A DNA stretch of 38,656 nucleotides. Source: CAZDYP01 sp964509505 (lineage in GTDB: Bacteria; Chloroflexota; Anaerolineae; JACRMK01). The DNA is taken from positions 1 to 38,656 of the forward strand of contig CAZDYP010000024.1 in assembly GCA_964509505.1 (NCBI GenBank), written 5' to 3'. Shown piece after piece: positions 7,793-16,595 of the stretch. The stretch's first letter is position 1. Each line of letters begins with the position of its first letter. Under the pieces are notes generated by a model that saw only the letters and a program-made list of their open reading frames with translations, had not been told where the DNA came from and did no database searches. Both the position numbers and the translations under genes were made by a program.

Positions 7793-9115
7793 TTATATCC
7801 TCACCTCCCCCACATTCGCCCCAAAATCAATTTTCAAACCCGCCGTCAACGCGATGCTTTGGTGCGGCTGCACCGTTTGCGTCTTGCCGTCGGGCAACGT
7901 GCAAGTCCAAGTGGTAGGCGACACATTTTTCAATGCCCACGCGTTGCGCGAGTTGCGCGTCACCTCCGCTACAGGTTTTTCAAAGTTGTACGTCTGCCCA
8001 TCGTTGACGTGATGTGGGAACAATTGCGTATCGTGGTTGAGCATCACGACGTTGCGCCCAATGCGGATGCGTGGCGGCAACGGCACGGGGCGTTGGCATG
8101 ACCAACATGGCGCGGCATTGTGTGTGGTATTGCCTGTCACGCGCAACGCATCCGCGTCGTAAAAATTTTCTGCGCCGCACTGACAATAGATGATAGAATC
8201 GCGCAGCTTCACCAATGCCGCGCGCCATTCGCTTTCGCGCACGCGCCCCTGTTGTGGGTCGCGGATGCCGTCAGTGAACGCGCGCGTGAACAGCTCGCGC
8301 AAAAATTGCGGATAGATGTTCCAATAGAGAATGGCGTTATCTTGATAGCCTTTGACGGGACGATTGGAGGTGTCGCGCGGATCATAAATGAACAACGGCT
8401 GTGTCCCATACAACTTGTTCATCGCGGGCAAGTCGAGCGCGTGAATCTCGGCTTCGCGTTTGCCTTCGAGTGGATGATGCACCATGAGCATGTAGAATAG
8501 CAAGACCGCGAGCGCCCACAAATCGGTTTGCGTGCTGGGGCGCGCGACGCCGCGCACAACTTCGGGTGCCATGAAGCGCGGCGTGCCTAACACGCCGCTA
8601 TGTGTTGCGCCGTCTATGGCGACGTTGTCGTTGTCGGCAATCAGCGCTTCGCCGGTGTTGGGGTCAAAGAAGACATTGCCAAACGAGATGTCACGATAGC
8701 ACAACCCTTTCGCGTGCAACTGCAAGAAGCTGTGCGCGAGCTCCAAGCCAGCCGTCGCCAACGCGCAAAAGGTTGGGTCGCAGCGTCGCTTCATCAAGTC
8801 CACAATGCTCTTGAAACGCGGTTCGCGCAAGGGCATGATGTAACCGAAGCCGCGCACATCGCTTGCGGTCGCCACATCGAGGGGCCACAAAAAACGCGCG
8901 GTCGGCGCGCCTTTGCGCATCAACAGCAGCAGCGTCTCTTTCTGCTGCGGCGTTGCCTGCGCGGGAAAATACCACTTGAGCGCGACCGCTTGCCCACCCC
9001 ACGTCGCCCGATACACCTCGCCTTGGCCGCCACTGCCCAGCAGTTTCTCTATCTGGCAAGGTGTTGAGGTGGATTCAGTTTTAACAAGTTGACCAATTCG
9101 CAGCATGTAATCCAT
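7793..9115 (-). CDS. protein kinase with zinc ribbon and C-terminal beta domain (TerY-P type)
   Basis: About 440 aa. Kinase domain first: glycine loop GSGGQG (27-32), ATP lysine K47, catalytic loop YRDISFGN (D142, N147), metal loop ADNDN (D161), then FMAPEVV. Two departures from canonical kinases are the serine replacing the catalytic-loop lysine and DND replacing DFG. After the kinase come CQC and CWSC, a zinc ribbon, then an all-beta tail (GRNVVML to WALKNVSP) that could be FHA-like. The start is ATG 9115, two bases after the upstream stop; the open frame runs further only inside the previous gene. Last gene of the vWA-PP2C-membrane-kinase operon. Its stop codon is the target-site TTA of a MITE-like element. 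Confidence 0.88.
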   Translation of the reverse strand: MDYMLRIGQLVKTESTSTPCQIEKLLGSGGQGEVYRATWGGQAVALKWYFPAQATPQQKETLLLLMRKGAPTARFLWPLDVATASDVRGFGYIMPLREPRFKSIVDLMKRRCDPTFCALATAGLELAHSFLQLHAKGLCYRDISFGNVFFDPNTGEALIADNDNVAIDGATHSGVLGTPRFMAPEVVRGVARPSTQTDLWALAVLLFYMLMVHHPLEGKREAEIHALDLPAMNKLYGTQPLFIYDPRDTSNRPVKGYQDNAILYWNIYPQFLRELFTRAFTDGIRDPQQGRVRESEWRAALVKLRDSIIYCQCGAENFYDADALRVTGNTTHNAAPCWSCQRPVPLPPRIRIGRNVVMLNHDTQLFPHHVNDGQTYNFEKPVAEVTRNSRNAWALKNVSPTTWTCTLPDGKTQTVQPHQSIALTAGLKIDFGANVGEVRI

Positions 9116-9117
9116 GT

Positions 9118-10353
9118 TCACAAAAACTTGAACAGCCGATACTGATTCCCCACCACCGCGCCCGCGACCCAACCGACGATGATACCGACAAGGATAGGCA
9201 AGCCCCCCGTCAAATTGCTGCCCAAGTCAATCAGAATCCAAAGCAACGCGCCGCCGCTGCCACCGACCAACGCACCTTGCAACAAGCGCAGCCAGCCCGT
9301 TGCCTTGCATAAGCTCTTGCCTGCCATGCCCAACGTATCCCACATCAATCCAATGTGGGCGCGTTTGCTGCTCAACATGCCGATCGAAACGAACGCCGTC
9401 AACACACTCATCGTTGCGCCGACCAACGCGCCCGTCACAAACCCCAGCGGCGCCAACGGCACGAAAAATCCGCCGATGATGAGACCCAGCACACTACCCG
9501 TGAGCGTGCTGCCGAATTCGCCGATGCGTCGTACGATGGCGGTTAATGCGCCGACCAATGCGCCGGGGATTGCGCCGGCGGTTGCGCTGACGAATACGTG
9601 CATCCACACGACGCTCTCCAACCCTCCGCCTTTGCTCAACGCCAATAACGCTTGTTGACCGAAGCCCACGCTCGCGCCGATGAGTCCCCACACTACCGCG
9701 CCCGCGCCCGCACCCAACACGCCCGTTTCAAATGCGCGTCGGATATCTTCAGGGCGCGTCTCGGTGATGGTGCGTAACATCTCGAACCACATGGCTAACA
9801 CTTGACGCGCAACATAAAAGCTTTGCGCGAGCCATGGCCCCGCCAACGCCGCTGCGCCTATGCCCATGCCAATCACCGCGCTGGCAGTGACACGCCGCGC
9901 AGGCGCACGCGGCGTTGGCGCAGCTTGCATCGGGCGTGGTGGCATAGGCGCGGCTTTGAGCGAAGACTCACTGCTGCTGCGCGCGGTCGGCGTCTCCAAG
10001 GTGGATTGTGGCAACGCTCGCAGTTCGGCTTCGGTGGCGATGCTCAACGCCAACGCCCATGAATCTACCGCCCAGCGCGCCAGTTCCGGTGTCAAGCCAC
10101 GATGTTCAACCAGACGTCGCGTGAGCTGCGCCAGCAAGATCGCTAAGGGTGTGCCATGCGATGCGTTGACCAAATCGGATGGCACGCGCTCATCCAACGC
10201 CACCGTGAGCAAATTGACTTCGAGCTTGTGCGCGCCGCATTCGTCTGCCAGAAACGCTTTACACCGACGCGGGTCTGCGCCGAGCGTGGGCCCATGTTGC
10301 TTGATGAGCGTTTGCAACGTGCGGCGCGGCAAAGAGTTGAGCGGTTGCATCAT
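9118..10353 (-). CDS. multi-pass membrane protein with N-terminal helical domain
   Basis: A 411-aa protein. Residues 1-115 form a soluble helical domain (RRTLQTLIKQHGPTLG, DPRRCKAFLADECG, HKLEVNLLTVAL, LTPELARWAVDSWALAL). I remember this domain at the N-terminus of various cyanobacterial and Chloroflexota signalling proteins, though I cannot name it securely. A proline/alanine linker follows, then about seven glycine- and alanine-rich TM segments (residues 165-405) with glycine-zipper character. The start overlaps the PP2C stop as ATGA, and the kinase starts two bases after its stop, so translation is coupled. It is probably the membrane partner or target of the kinase/phosphatase pair. Confidence 0.75.
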   Translation of the reverse strand: MMQPLNSLPRRTLQTLIKQHGPTLGADPRRCKAFLADECGAHKLEVNLLTVALDERVPSDLVNASHGTPLAILLAQLTRRLVEHRGLTPELARWAVDSWALALSIATEAELRALPQSTLETPTARSSSESSLKAAPMPPRPMQAAPTPRAPARRVTASAVIGMGIGAAALAGPWLAQSFYVARQVLAMWFEMLRTITETRPEDIRRAFETGVLGAGAGAVVWGLIGASVGFGQQALLALSKGGGLESVVWMHVFVSATAGAIPGALVGALTAIVRRIGEFGSTLTGSVLGLIIGGFFVPLAPLGFVTGALVGATMSVLTAFVSIGMLSSKRAHIGLMWDTLGMAGKSLCKATGWLRLLQGALVGGSGGALLWILIDLGSNLTGGLPILVGIIVGWVAGAVVGNQYRLFKFL

Positions 10354-11237
10354 CGTTCACACAGCACATCGGCGCGACACAACAAGCCCACCGTGATATC
10401 GTCGCCGCTGCCTTCTTGCGAGGTTTCGGCGAGCCACGCGCCGAGATTCTGTTGCACGACCTTCAGCCCTTCCGCGCGCATGAGCTGCAGCAAATCACTG
10501 CCCACTTGCTCGAACCCTGCAGTACTTTGAAACGAATTGGCGTAGCCGTCAGTGGACACCATGATGAGCGCGGGCAACGCTTCGTCAAATGTTTGCACGT
10601 CCACATTCATTTCATACACGGCATCATCGGTGCATAACGACGTGGTGCGGTTGCCCAACAAGCGTGGATCTTTGGGCCAGCGCGGACGCGACACCTCGCC
10701 CCTTTCGGAGACGAGCAAAATATCGCCATCGCCCAATTGCAAGTACGCAATGCCGTCATCCAACGCGACGACAGCGAGGAGCGTTGCGCCATAGGCAATG
10801 AGTGGATTCGCTTCGAGCATCGCGCGTCCGATGCCGCCATCGGATGATGCCAGCTCGGTCCACTCTGCCTCAGTGAACGGTGTTGTGGTTAGATGCGCCG
10901 TCGCCAATTGCTGCCACGTATCCACGATGCTAAACGATAAGCGCCCCGAGGAGAGGGCGCGCAGGATGCACTGCGCATCGGCGCAAGGGGCTTCGCGTAA
11001 TAGTTTGTCAATGGCAATGGTCGCTGCTTCGACGGCAAGCATGGCGCCAATTGCGCTGCGAAAACTTTTCCCGCTGCCATGGCCATCGGCAACGGCCACC
11101 ATGAGCGGCGAGCCTGCGCCATGTTCAGGCGCCCAGCGAATCGCATCTTGATTGGGACGATGAGCGCGCAGATGGGTTGCGCCGCAGACGCTCGCGCCAA
11201 TGACGCGCCAAGTGGGGAGAAAGCGAGGAGTGGTCAT
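10350..11237 (-). CDS. PP2C-family protein phosphatase
   Basis: About 295 aa. Metal-binding motifs of PPM/PP2C phosphatases are visible in order: ADGHGSGK, LQLGDGDILLV, VSTDGYANSF and GSGDDITVGLL. It is expected to remove phosphate from Ser/Thr targets of the kinase at 7793. The frame opens at 11351, but the first 38 codons cover a word array and give a LPITNYSL-type peptide seen at other arrays, so I place the start at ATG 11237 (MTTPRFLPTWRVIGAS, followed by the usual early RPNQD motif). The stop overlaps the next ATG by four bases. Confidence 0.9.
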   Translation of the reverse strand: MTTPRFLPTWRVIGASVCGATHLRAHRPNQDAIRWAPEHGAGSPLMVAVADGHGSGKSFRSAIGAMLAVEAATIAIDKLLREAPCADAQCILRALSSGRLSFSIVDTWQQLATAHLTTTPFTEAEWTELASSDGGIGRAMLEANPLIAYGATLLAVVALDDGIAYLQLGDGDILLVSERGEVSRPRWPKDPRLLGNRTTSLCTDDAVYEMNVDVQTFDEALPALIMVSTDGYANSFQSTAGFEQVGSDLLQLMRAEGLKVVQQNLGAWLAETSQEGSGDDITVGLLCRADVLCER

Positions 11238-11375
11238 CAATGCCGTCAGGGAGTAATTGGTAATTGGTAATTGGTCATACGCGAGGCGTGAAACGTGATG
11301 GGTTGTAAGGTGTAATTTGTGGCACATCCCATATCCCGTTTCATCCATCACCGTTCACGTTTCACGCCTCACGTT
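11238..11375. repeat. word array and 16-bp inverted repeat inside the TerY-P-like operon
   Basis: Tandem GTAATTG words (about 11250-11276) are followed by GAGGCGTGAAACGTGA (11283-11298), exactly complementary to 11355-11370, then another CTCACGTTTCAC. It fills the spacer between the vWA and phosphatase genes and could reduce read-through, or act as an mRNA processing hairpin. Confidence 0.75.
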
Positions 11376-12083
11376 TCACCACACATCATCTGCTCTATCA
11401 TCGCTCGCAGCTGGCGGAGGCAATTGGGGCAGTGGCACGTTCACACCAGGCGGCAACGTAATCGTACTTTGACTGGCGGGCGCCGAAGCCGCTTGCAACA
11501 CCGCCGTCGAAACCCAGCGAATGTGTCGCACCAGCGCTTCGGGATTGTGCGCTTGCAATGGCTTGATCTCAGGATTGGCAATGAACTCTTCCAATACTTC
11601 ATGGTCGGCATCGTCGCCAATCGCAATCGCGACACGCACCGCCTTTTTACCCCAAGGTTCATTCAACAATGCGCGCAAACCGCCCGCAAAATCATCGGTC
11701 GGTTGCCCATCCGAAATCAAGACGAGCACAGGCGGCAACGCGCGCTCCGACATCGGCGGCATCTTCAGTTGTTCGGCGACGAGTCGCAGCGCCTTGCCCA
11801 TATCAGTATGCCCGCTCGCGCGCAAATCGTCCCAACGGAATTGCGTGATGGGCGTCGGCGCGCCAATATGCCAGTGCGCGCCGTCAGCGAACGCCAGAGC
11901 GCGCACCAACACTTGCGCGTTAGGATTCTCGTCCGCCACGGCTTGCATGTGCGGAATCACTTCGCGGATGGCAATGTTCAAGGCTTGAATCTTGCCATCG
12001 CGATCCATCGAACCAGAACAATCGGCGATCCAAATGAAGTGCAACGGTCGCGCTGCGAGCGCGCCGCCCGGACGTCGTCCCAT
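11376..12083 (-). CDS. TerY-like von Willebrand factor A domain protein
   Basis: A 235-aa protein, nearly all one vWA domain. The metal-ion-dependent adhesion site is intact: DCSGSM near residue 21, the threonine in GHTDMGKAL, and the aspartate of LISDGQPTDD. The C-terminal 35 residues are a proline/alanine/serine tail. GGAGG lies six bases before the ATG. It is the first gene of a minus-strand operon with a PP2C phosphatase, a membrane protein and a kinase. This gene set matches the TerY-P triad known from comparative genomics of tellurite-resistance-type stress systems. No TerD or TerC gene is seen in this window. Confidence 0.88.
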   Translation of the reverse strand: MGRRPGGALAARPLHFIWIADCSGSMDRDGKIQALNIAIREVIPHMQAVADENPNAQVLVRALAFADGAHWHIGAPTPITQFRWDDLRASGHTDMGKALRLVAEQLKMPPMSERALPPVLVLISDGQPTDDFAGGLRALLNEPWGKKAVRVAIAIGDDADHEVLEEFIANPEIKPLQAHNPEALVRHIRWVSTAVLQAASAPASQSTITLPPGVNVPLPQLPPPAASDDRADDVW

Positions 12084-12133
12084 GCTATGCCTCCAGCGAT
12101 AAATGTTGGACTCTATTCTACCATGTAATTGAA

Positions 12134-12165
12134 AAACCCGAAGGGTCTTTGCGCCCTTTGGGTTT
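12134..12165. terminator. hairpin in the divergent spacer
   Basis: AAACCCGAAGGG (12134-12145) pairs with CCCTTTGGGTTT (12154-12165), 12 bp with one G-T pair. It lies 50 bp upstream of the vWA gene, where no gene ends, so it may be a leader hairpin or a remnant. Confidence 0.5.
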
Positions 12166-12208
12166 AGTATTCAGACGCGCCCGTGACCCAATAGGCCGTG
12201 CGGGCGAG

Positions 12209-12237
12209 TTGACTTGTCACGCGAGTGGTATCACAAT
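12209..12237 (+). promoter_or_regulatory. candidate promoter for the two-component operon
   Basis: TTGACT (12209-12214), 17-bp spacer, CACAAT (12232-12237). It lies 165 bp upstream of the response regulator ATG. Nothing else in 12166-12400 looks functional. Confidence 0.35.
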
Positions 12238-12400
12238 CGTATTGAGTCGCGCTCATCTATATCCGTGTGGGCAAGGCATTGCGCGCGCCGCCGTCGGATA
12301 TGGCGTAGTTGTTCAGCGCGACGTGGATTGAACTGTTACCATCAGACAATGAAATCGCACGGAGCAATGGGGCAACACGTTGCCTCAACACGGAGGGCTT

Positions 12401-13060
12401 ATGGCTATTCGGATCGTGGTCGCCGATGACCACAACATGGTGCGGTTAGGTTTGCAGATGTTCCTCGGACTGGAACCGGAGTTCGAGCTGGTGGGCGAAG
12501 CAAGCAATGGCACTGAAGCGGTGGAGCTGGCGCGCCAATTACAGCCCGAGGTGGTCTTGATGGATTTGGTCATGCCTGAGATGGATGGCGTCACGGCGAC
12601 GAGCATCATTCGCCGCGAATTGCCCGACACCGAAGTGATTGCCTTGACGAGCGTCTTAGAAGACAACACCGCGCTCGATGCGATTCGCGCAGGCGCGATT
12701 GGCTATTTGCTCAAAGACACCGAAGCGCAAGAGTTATGTCGCGCCATCAAAGCCGCTGTCGCAGGGCAAGTGCAACTCGCGCCACAAATCGCCGCCCGTC
12801 TCTTGAGCGAAGCGCCTGCATCTGACCAAGCTAAACCGTTGACAGAACGAGAAACGGAAGTCTTGCGTTTGTTGGCGCAAGGTTACGCCAATAAAGAAAT
12901 TGCGCGGCAGTTGGGCATCGCCGACAAAACCGTGAAGGTGCATGTCGGCAATATCTTGCACAAGTTAGGCGCGCAAAGCCGCACACAAGCCGCGCTCTAT
13001 GCCGTGCGTATTGGCTTGGTCCCGACGCTCGCGTCGCATACGGGCCCTGCCGCCGCTTAG
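12401..13060 (+). CDS. NarL/FixJ-type response regulator
   Basis: A 219-aa protein. Receiver domain: acidic pair D9/D10, phospho-acceptor D55 (VVLMDLVMPEMDG), T83 and K105 (YLLKD) all present. The C-terminal LuxR-type helix-turn-helix (LTERETEVLRLLAQGYANKEIA, then KTVKVHVGNILHKL) binds DNA. The start is ATG 12401, with GGAGG four bases upstream; a TTG 21 bases earlier is less likely. The next gene, a histidine kinase, begins nine bases after the stop, and its ribosome site overlaps this stop, so the pair is an operon. The target genes are unknown; HTH regulators of this type usually control neighbours or stress and redox genes. Confidence 0.95.
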   Translation: MAIRIVVADDHNMVRLGLQMFLGLEPEFELVGEASNGTEAVELARQLQPEVVLMDLVMPEMDGVTATSIIRRELPDTEVIALTSVLEDNTALDAIRAGAIGYLLKDTEAQELCRAIKAAVAGQVQLAPQIAARLLSEAPASDQAKPLTERETEVLRLLAQGYANKEIARQLGIADKTVKVHVGNILHKLGAQSRTQAALYAVRIGLVPTLASHTGPAAA

Positions 13061-13069
13061 GAGGTCGCC

Positions 13070-15199
13070 TTGAATCGTTCAGCCGCACAAGATTCACACT
13101 GGTTGATACCCCACAACCGCGCGGGCCTCATCAGCTTGCTCACGTTGGGCATACTGCTAGCCAGTGGGTGGTTCGCCAGTCAATGGTACGCGGCGCTCTT
13201 GTTGACCGAACAACGCGCTTATGTCACAACGGAGCTCACCCGCTATCAAAATGTTTTGATCACCGCCATCAATCGCCGTCAGGTTTTCTTTGATAGTTTG
13301 CGCACCGCCGCGCAAACTGATCTCAAAGTGTTGCTGAACGCGCACCCGTCCAACTTGGCAATGGCCTTGAGCGACGATACAGGGCAGGTGCTGTATGGTT
13401 CGCCTGACACATTCCAAGCGGAGCCAATCACGGCGCGCATCGAATGGCCCGAAGGCGCGTGGAACATTGCCGCCGTGCCGCTCGGCGGTTGGCAGGCGTC
13501 TGTCCACGATTCGTTGCGCATCTTTCAAGTGGTTGGGATTTTTATCATTGGCCTTTTGACGGGCATAGTCTATCTCACAACGCAACGCCAAGCACAATTG
13601 ACCCAAGCGGTGCGACAACGCACGCACGAGCTCTCGCTGCTCAACCTCAATTTGCAGCGCGACATCGCCGCGCGCGTGCAAGCCGAACAGGCTTTGCGCG
13701 CAGCCAATCAAAAACTGAATGCATTGATTCAAGCGGCGCCAATTGCGATTGTCGAGTTGGACACGGCGCAACGCGTGCAACGCTGGAATCCCGCCGCAGA
13801 ACGCATCTTCGGTTGGCACCCTGCTGAAGTCTTAGGACATAAGTTACCCATCGTCAGCCCAGACACCTCCCACACGCTCCACACAGCCCCCCAATCCTTC
13901 GCCGCGTTAGAGTTGCGCCTACGACGAAAAGACGGCTCGACGGTCAGCGTCAGCCAATCGGCGGCAGCGTTGCGCGACGCGCAAAACCGCGTGGTCGGCA
14001 CGTTGATGACATACGTGGACATGACGGAACGCCGTTTAGCCGAAGAAGCCCTACGACGTTCACAAGCGCAAGTGTTAGAAAAAGAGCAACGGCGGCGTGT
14101 CGCCGAGGGGCTGCGCGAAATTTTGGCGGTGCTCAACTCGAAGCGTCCCTTGCCCGAAATTTTGCAGCACATCGTCCAACAAGCTTGCCATCTACTCCAT
14201 AGCGACGCGAGCGCGCTCTATCGCTTGGACCCAACCGAGCTATGTTTGCGCACGCAAGCCGCGCACGGTTTACCTGCAGACTATCTCGCTCAACCGCCCA
14301 TTCCCAATGGCGTAGGCGCGATTGGACGCGCAGTGAGCGAGCGGCAACCCATTGCCGTCACCGACGCGTCTGACGCTGCCGGCGCAGCGTTATCTGAAAC
14401 ATACCCGTCACACTTTCGTGCCTGGTTCGCCGTGCCGCTCATCATTCAACGCGAGACTTATGGGAGCCTCGTTTTTTATTATGCAGAGGCGCGCGAATTT
14501 TCTGAGGAAGAGTTGTCGCTCGCTATGTCCTTGAGCGATCAAGCAACGTTGGCGATTGAGAATGCGCGCCTACACGCGCAGGCGCAGCAGCTGGCGATGT
14601 TGGAGGAGCGGCAGCGCATCGCGCGTGAATTGCACGACTCGGTTTCACAAGCGTTGTATGGCATCTCGCTGGGCGCGCACACCGCGCGAGCGCACCTAGA
14701 ACGCAACCCGCGCAAAGTGGCTGAGTCGCTAGACTATATGCTGAGTCTAGCCGATCTGGGCTTGACCGAAATGCGCGCCCTCATCTTTGAGCTGCGCCCT
14801 GAATCGCTCGCAAAGGAAGGGTTAGTCGCCGCGTTGAATAAACAAGTCGCCGTCCTACGCGCGCGCCATCAGCTCACCGTGCAGACGAGGTTGTGCCAAG
14901 AACCGCAAGCGTCGCTCCATACTAAAGAAGCGTTTTACCGCGTCGCGCAAGAATCATTTCACAACATCGTCAAACACGCCCGCGCGAACCATGTCGAGGT
15001 GCAGCTCACACAGACTGACGGCGTGTTGACGTTGGAGGTGCGAGACAACGGCCGCGGGTTCGATGCGCAGCGCGAGTTTCCCGGTCATCTCGGGTTACAG
15101 TCCATGCGTGAACGTATCGCAGACATCGGCGGCGCCCTCAGCATCGAAAGCGCACACGGACAAGGCGCTTGTATTCGCGCGACGGCGCCGTTGACATAA
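13070..15199 (+). CDS. PAS-GAF sensor histidine kinase (NarX/DegS type)
   Basis: A 709-aa membrane kinase for the regulator at 12401. TM1 lies at about 19-37, a short outside domain at 38-149 and TM2 at about 150-171. Then come a coiled coil, PAS (about 215-335), GAF (about 343-510), the HisKA_3 dimerisation helix with H522 in RELHDSVSQ, and an HATPase domain with N (ESFHNIVKHA) and G boxes (DNGRGFD, GLQSMRERI). All key residues are present. It starts at TTG 13070 with AGGAGG five bases before. A strong hairpin follows 75 bp downstream. The signal is not predictable. The outside domain is small, so sensing may be by PAS/GAF in the cytoplasm. Confidence 0.93.
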   Translation: MNRSAAQDSHWLIPHNRAGLISLLTLGILLASGWFASQWYAALLLTEQRAYVTTELTRYQNVLITAINRRQVFFDSLRTAAQTDLKVLLNAHPSNLAMALSDDTGQVLYGSPDTFQAEPITARIEWPEGAWNIAAVPLGGWQASVHDSLRIFQVVGIFIIGLLTGIVYLTTQRQAQLTQAVRQRTHELSLLNLNLQRDIAARVQAEQALRAANQKLNALIQAAPIAIVELDTAQRVQRWNPAAERIFGWHPAEVLGHKLPIVSPDTSHTLHTAPQSFAALELRLRRKDGSTVSVSQSAAALRDAQNRVVGTLMTYVDMTERRLAEEALRRSQAQVLEKEQRRRVAEGLREILAVLNSKRPLPEILQHIVQQACHLLHSDASALYRLDPTELCLRTQAAHGLPADYLAQPPIPNGVGAIGRAVSERQPIAVTDASDAAGAALSETYPSHFRAWFAVPLIIQRETYGSLVFYYAEAREFSEEELSLAMSLSDQATLAIENARLHAQAQQLAMLEERQRIARELHDSVSQALYGISLGAHTARAHLERNPRKVAESLDYMLSLADLGLTEMRALIFELRPESLAKEGLVAALNKQVAVLRARHQLTVQTRLCQEPQASLHTKEAFYRVAQESFHNIVKHARANHVEVQLTQTDGVLTLEVRDNGRGFDAQREFPGHLGLQSMRERIADIGGALSIESAHGQGACIRATAPLT

Positions 15200-15274
15200 G
15201 CGCAAACCCAACAACGCATTGAGAAAAGAAGGCATCGTTGATTCCTTCATTCGTGGTTGGGTCGAGACAACAAA

Positions 15275-15307
15275 ACGGGGAGACGAATTCCTAATTCGTT
15301 TCCCCGT
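15275..15307. terminator. 15-bp hairpin between convergent genes
   Basis: ACGGGGAGACGAATT (15275-15289) pairs with 15293-15307 around a 3-base loop, with one mismatch. It is the likely terminator of the two-component operon and of thrC from the other side. Confidence 0.7.
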
Positions 15308-15334
15308 CTGCTCGGTGCCTCGTCTTCTCGGTTC

Positions 15335-16384
15335 CTATTCCCCCATCACCGCCCGCCTAAACTCCTCATAATTCGCAGAGCATTGAATGACCGGGCGATG
15401 AGCCTTCATCGTGAAGTCAGGATCCTTCAAACCTGAACCCGTCAACACGCTCACAATTCGTTGCCCTTGTTGCAAATCGCCACGACGCGCCAGCTTCAAA
15501 ATGCCCGCTACCCCTGCCGCCGATGACGGTTCGCAAAAGATACCCACTTTTGTGGCGAGCAAGTGATACGCGGCGATGATTTCCTCGTCGGTCACTGAGT
15601 CAATCAAGCCATGCGATTCATCACGCGCGGCCACCGCAAGCTTCCAACTCGCAGGGTTGCCAATGCGAATCGCGGAAGCAATGGTTTCGGGTTTGGCTAT
15701 GGGGACGCCGCGCACAATCGCCGCCGAGCCTTCTGCTTCAAAACCAAACAGGCGTGGGAGTTCCTCGGCAATCCCAGCCGCATAATACTCTTTGAACCCT
15801 TTCCAATACGCGCTGATATTGCCCGCGTTGCCGACGGGCAGCGCCAGAATGTGAGGTGCGTCGCCCAACGCATCCACGATTTCAAAAGCCGCCGTCTTCT
15901 GCCCTTCGAGGCGAAAGGGATTGACCGAATTCACCAACGTAATCGGATGACTCGCGGCGAGTTCGCGCACAAACTCCAACGCCATGTCGAAGTTGCCATC
16001 CACAGCCACGATCTTCGCGCCATGCACGATGGCTTGCCCTAATTTGCTCTGCGTGATTTTGCCATTGGGGATGACGACGACGCACTCCAAGCTTGCGTGC
16101 GCCGCGTACGCGGCCGCGCTCGCCGAGGTGTTGCCCGTCGAGGCGCAAATGATGGCGCGCGATTGCGCTTCCATCGCTTTGGCAATCGCCATGACCATGC
16201 CGCGATCTTTGAACGAGCCCGATGGATTGCAGCCCTCCAGCTTCAGCCACACCTCGCAGCCCGTCTCCCGTTCCAACGCCGGCGCGCGTACGAGCGGCGT
16301 GTCGCCTTCGCCGAGCGTGATGAGGGGCGTGTTGGGTGTGATGGGCAACCGATTTTTGTAGTGAGCTAAAACGCCTATGGTCAT
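15335..16384 (-). CDS. thrC: threonine synthase
   Basis: Pyridoxal-phosphate enzyme (349 aa) converting O-phosphohomoserine to threonine (EC 4.2.3.1) in the cytoplasm. Seen: the early motif LGEGDTPLVRAP, the cofactor lysine in GSFKDRGM (K59), STGNTSASAAAYAA, the phosphate-binding GNAGN loop, EPSSAAG and the late LTGSGLKD. The length suits the short bacterial form. The start is ATG 16384; a TTG one codon earlier is possible. No clear Shine-Dalgarno is seen. Aspartate kinase lies upstream on the same strand, so the first and last steps of threonine synthesis are neighbours. They are now separated by a word array and a MITE-like element, which may have split an old operon. Confidence 0.95.
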   Translation of the reverse strand: MTIGVLAHYKNRLPITPNTPLITLGEGDTPLVRAPALERETGCEVWLKLEGCNPSGSFKDRGMVMAIAKAMEAQSRAIICASTGNTSASAAAYAAHASLECVVVIPNGKITQSKLGQAIVHGAKIVAVDGNFDMALEFVRELAASHPITLVNSVNPFRLEGQKTAAFEIVDALGDAPHILALPVGNAGNISAYWKGFKEYYAAGIAEELPRLFGFEAEGSAAIVRGVPIAKPETIASAIRIGNPASWKLAVAARDESHGLIDSVTDEEIIAAYHLLATKVGIFCEPSSAAGVAGILKLARRGDLQQGQRIVSVLTGSGLKDPDFTMKAHRPVIQCSANYEEFRRAVMGE

Positions 16385-16405
16385 CAATTAAAACCCAAAA
16401 GTAGT

Positions 16406-16451
16406 GAGTAAACAGTAATCGCGCTGACGCGAGTGCGCTTACTGTTTACTC
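16406..16451. repeat. 13-bp inverted repeat upstream of thrC
   Basis: GAGTAAACAGTAA (16406-16418) is exactly complementary to 16439-16451. It is the same word family as other arrays (GTAAACAGT-like). It lies between thrC and the MITE-like element. Confidence 0.65.
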
Positions 16452-16455
16452 CTTA

Positions 16456-16595
16456 GAGAGTGTTTTGAAATTCAGACCCTAACGGTTTTTCTGGCGCAGC
16501 GGGTTCACCAGTGGCGCCGCAAGCCTGCCGGAAATGCTTTGTGGCTGGCCAGCGAAACCGTTAGGGTCTCGGTCTGATATGTTCAAAACACTTTC
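16456..16595. mobile_element. 140-bp MITE-like element, copy 2
   Basis: Same element as 7653-7792 in reverse orientation: ends GAGAGTGTTTTGAA and TTCAAAACACTTTC, inner arms GACCCTAACGG and CCGTTAGGGTC (11 bp, perfect), flanked by TTA at 16453-16455 and 16596-16598. It has no coding capacity. The right-hand TTA is the stop codon of the aspartate kinase gene. Confidence 0.87.

Noticed and set aside
11319..12128. 269-codon plus-strand frame opposite the vWA gene
   Set aside because: Arg/His-rich shadow of a clear vWA gene; no ribosome site or family motif.
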